The notes under the pieces are model-generated. The model ran no database searches. It was given only the letters and a program-made list of their open reading frames with translations, and was not told the DNA's origin. A stretch of DNA of 64,000 nucleotides from Lacrimispora sp. 210928-DFI.3.58 (GTDB taxonomy: Bacteria > Bacillota > Clostridia > Lachnospirales > Lachnospiraceae). Location: assembly GCF_020554865.1 (NCBI RefSeq), contig NZ_JAJCIC010000002.1, positions 196,284 through 260,283 on the forward strand, written 5' to 3'. Each line of letters opens with the position of its first letter. Positions within the stretch are counted from its first letter, which is position 1. Shown piece after piece: positions 61,994-64,000 of the stretch. The position numbers were made by a program, and so were the translations under genes.

Positions 61994-63814
61994 ATGATGC
62001 AAGCAATCATCTTAGCAGCCGGTATGGGAAAACGGCTGAAGCAGCTGACACAGAATAACACCAAATGCATGGTAAAGGTAAACGGCATTCCCTTGATCAA
62101 CCGCACCTTGAGCCAGCTGGAGCAGCACAGCCTGTCCAGGATCATTATTGTGGTGGGCTATGAGGGGCAAAAGCTGATGGACCATATCGGCACCCTTTCT
62201 GTCAGGACACCTATCGTATATATAGAAAATCCTGTTTATGACAAGACAAACAATATCTACTCCCTGTTCTTAGCAAGGGATTACCTGTTGAAGGAGGACA
62301 CCCTGCTCCTGGAGTCCGATATCATCTTTGAGGATTCCGTGCTGCGCTGTCTGGCGGAGGATCCCAGAGACAGCCTGGCCCTGGTGGCAAAGTATGAATC
62401 CTGGATGGACGGCACCTGTGTGCGCCTGTCCGACCAGGACGAGATCGAGGCTATGATCCCCGGAAGCAAATTCCGCTTTGCAGATGCGGATCAATACTAC
62501 AAGACCGTCAACCTCTATAAATTCAGCCGCGAGTTCTCCCGCACCCACTACGTTCCCTTCCTGGAGGCCTACACAAAGGCATTGGGGAACAACGAATATT
62601 ACGAACAGGTATTGAAGGTGCTGGTCTCCTTAGACAATCCCGGCATCCGGGCCAAACGGCTGGACCCGGACCAGCGCTGGTATGAGATCGATGATATCCA
62701 GGATCTTGACATCGCGGAATCCATGTTTGCATCAGATAACGAAAAGGTAGGACTGATCCAGAGACGCTACGGCGGCTACTGGCGCTATCCAAAGATGGTG
62801 GATTTCTGCTATCTCATCAACTGCTACTACCCGCCAAAGAAAATGTTGGAGGAGATGAAGGCAAACTTCGATGCTCTTGTCTGCCAGTATCCTTCAGGCA
62901 TGTACGTCAATTCCCTGCTGGCTGCCAGGAATTTCTCCCTGCGCCAGGAGCAGATCGTGGTCGGAAACGGCGCTGCGGAGCTGATCAAGGCTCTGACGGA
63001 GCATATGACGGGAAAGCTGGGTGTTATCCGGCCCACCTTTGAGGAATATCCCAACCGTTACCGGGCGGAAGAGCTCGTAGTATATACCCCCTCCAACGAG
63101 GATTTTTCCTACTGTGCTTCCGACATCACGGCATACTTTGCAGACAAGGATATCCGCCGGCTGCTCCTTGTTAATCCGGATAATCCTTCCGGAAACTATA
63201 TTCCAAAGGCAGGTATGATGGAGCTGATCCAGTGGACAAAGATGAGAGGCATCACATTTATCGCAGATGAATCCTTTATCGATTTCTCCTGCGAACCTGA
63301 TCCCACCCTTCTGCTGGAAGGCCTGCTGGATGAGAATCCCCACCTGATCGTGGTCAAGAGCATTTCCAAATCCTACGGTATCCCCGGCCTGCGCTTAGGG
63401 ATCGCGGCCACGGGAAACAGGGAGCTCATCGCCGCCTTGAAGAAGGATGTCGCCATCTGGAATATCAATTCTCTTGGTGAATTCTATATGCAGATTGAGG
63501 AAAAGTACAAAAGGGATTATGCCTCCTCCCTGGAAAAGGTGCGCCGGGAGAGGGAGCGCTTTACAAAAGCCCTTCGGGCCATCCCCTCTGTCCGCGTCCT
63601 TCCCTCCCAGGCAAACTATCTCATGATAGAGATCCTGAATGGCCCCTCTGCCTCCGGTCTTACGGAGGTGCTCTTAAACCGCTACGGCCTGTTTGTCAAG
63701 GATCTGTCCTCAAAGGTGGTACGTGACGGACGCCAGTTCCTGCGCATTGCCGTCCGCACAGAGGCGGAGGATGATCTGCTGGTTCGGGCCCTGACAGATA
63801 TTCTGAGTGCTTAG
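61994..63814 (+). CDS. Fusion of a LicC-like nucleotidyltransferase and a PLP aminotransferase-fold enzyme
   Basis: 606 residues in one intact frame. Residues 1-245 form an NTP transferase (LAAGMGKRLKQLT, 7-19; DKTNNIYSL; LLESDIIFE with metal acids; IDDIQDL), closest in feel to LicC choline-phosphate cytidylyltransferase. Residues about 255-606 form a class I aminotransferase-type domain related to histidinol-phosphate aminotransferase and CobD decarboxylase (NPDNPSG 394-400, ADES 424-427, PLP Lys459 in SISKSYG, then GLRLGIA). It could make and activate a phospho-amino-alcohol (e.g. from a phosphorylated amino acid) for the two LicD enzymes. PntC-like 2-aminoethylphosphonate activation is an alternative, but no PEP mutase is seen. 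Confidence 0.85.
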   Translation: MMQAIILAAGMGKRLKQLTQNNTKCMVKVNGIPLINRTLSQLEQHSLSRIIIVVGYEGQKLMDHIGTLSVRTPIVYIENPVYDKTNNIYSLFLARDYLLKEDTLLLESDIIFEDSVLRCLAEDPRDSLALVAKYESWMDGTCVRLSDQDEIEAMIPGSKFRFADADQYYKTVNLYKFSREFSRTHYVPFLEAYTKALGNNEYYEQVLKVLVSLDNPGIRAKRLDPDQRWYEIDDIQDLDIAESMFASDNEKVGLIQRRYGGYWRYPKMVDFCYLINCYYPPKKMLEEMKANFDALVCQYPSGMYVNSLLAARNFSLRQEQIVVGNGAAELIKALTEHMTGKLGVIRPTFEEYPNRYRAEELVVYTPSNEDFSYCASDITAYFADKDIRRLLLVNPDNPSGNYIPKAGMMELIQWTKMRGITFIADESFIDFSCEPDPTLLLEGLLDENPHLIVVKSISKSYGIPGLRLGIAATGNRELIAALKKDVAIWNINSLGEFYMQIEEKYKRDYASSLEKVRRERERFTKALRAIPSVRVLPSQANYLMIEILNGPSASGLTEVLLNRYGLFVKDLSSKVVRDGRQFLRIAVRTEAEDDLLVRALTDILSA

Positions 63815-63852
63815 ATCCGACAAAACGCGTCTTTGGTGCGTTTTTGCCGGAT
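63815..63852 (+). terminator. Hairpin directly after the fusion gene
   Basis: ATCCG...AAAACGC pairs with GCGTTTT...CGGAT around GTCTTTGGT, starting at the stop codon. Confidence 0.6.
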
Positions 63853-63864
63853 ATTCCACAAAGC

Positions 63865-63907
63865 AACAGCCCCGCGTCCTTGTATCCGGCCGCGGGGCTG
63901 TTGTTTT
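63865..63907 (+). terminator. Strong intrinsic terminator
   Basis: AACAGCCCCGCG (63865-63876) pairs perfectly with CGCGGGGCTGTT (63891-63902) and is followed by GTTTTC. Confidence 0.8.
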
Positions 63908-63930
63908 CTCTGCTTCGTTAACCTGCTTTT

Positions 63931-64000
63931 TACTATAAAAGTCCTGCCGCCGGACAGGCGGCATGCATTCAGGTATGCCAAATGCGTCCACCAGACTTTC
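63931..64000. repeat. Interspersed GC-rich repeat family B, copy 3 (cut by window end)
   Basis: Starts TACTATAAAAGTCCTGCCGCC and follows the other two copies (ATTCAGGTATGCCAAATGCG...CCAGACTTTC) to the last base. The missing right end should continue past 64000. Confidence 0.8.

Overview
The window looks like chromosome from a gut-type Lachnospiraceae / Clostridium-cluster XIVa bacterium. This is inferred from strong AGGAGG ribosome sites, roughly half G+C, lipobox substrate-binding lipoproteins, an L,D-transpeptidase with ChW/choline-binding-like repeats, and many interspersed palindromic repeats of the kind common in these genomes. I saw no rRNA, tRNA, CRISPR array, transposase, phage gene or origin.

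Left part, catabolism and transport (1-21400). A tetR gene leads two TolC-like coiled-coil secreted proteins behind a strong promoter with a double TGACA-N3-TGTCA operator. A YfcC-type carrier and an M20 amidohydrolase form a second unit whose leader carries a terminator-like hairpin. The main block (6616-20217) has two transcription units on the minus strand. The first encodes two near-duplicate oligopeptide-type binding lipoproteins, an AbgB-like M20 hydrolase, OppBCDF and a MATE exporter. The second encodes a TRAP-like permease, an HbpS/GlcG-like protein, a GalB-like hydratase, a PPC/DUF296 protein and an RraA-family aldolase. Both start with the same 40-bp sequence (36/40 identical) abutting the -35 element. 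One copy lies next to a divergent LysR gene, so a single regulon is likely. The TRAP permease and oppB each carry one apparent frameshift.

Right part, surface polysaccharide locus (21412-63814). It encodes a CDP-dideoxysugar pathway (RfbF, RfbG, RfbH), RfbC, many glycosyltransferases, two Wzx-like flippases, an ABC O-antigen-type exporter (Wzm and Wzt with a C-terminal sugar-binding domain), a 1301-residue methyltransferase / kinase-like / coiled-coil / GT2 / GT4 fusion, two LicD phosphotransferases, an NTP-transferase-aminotransferase fusion, DUF2142 and DUF2304 proteins and an L,D-transpeptidase. Together they would build, cap, decorate and export a rhamnose- and dideoxyhexose-type glycan.

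In the middle (36529-47513) the exporter ATPase and permease genes are separated by about 11 kb of unrelated genes: a BMP-type nucleoside ABC transporter with an ADP-ribosylglycohydrolase-like enzyme, a GH13 alpha-glucosidase, thioredoxin, an NhaC-type antiporter and a YgjP-like metallopeptidase. Three families of palindromic intergenic repeats are scattered through the window.
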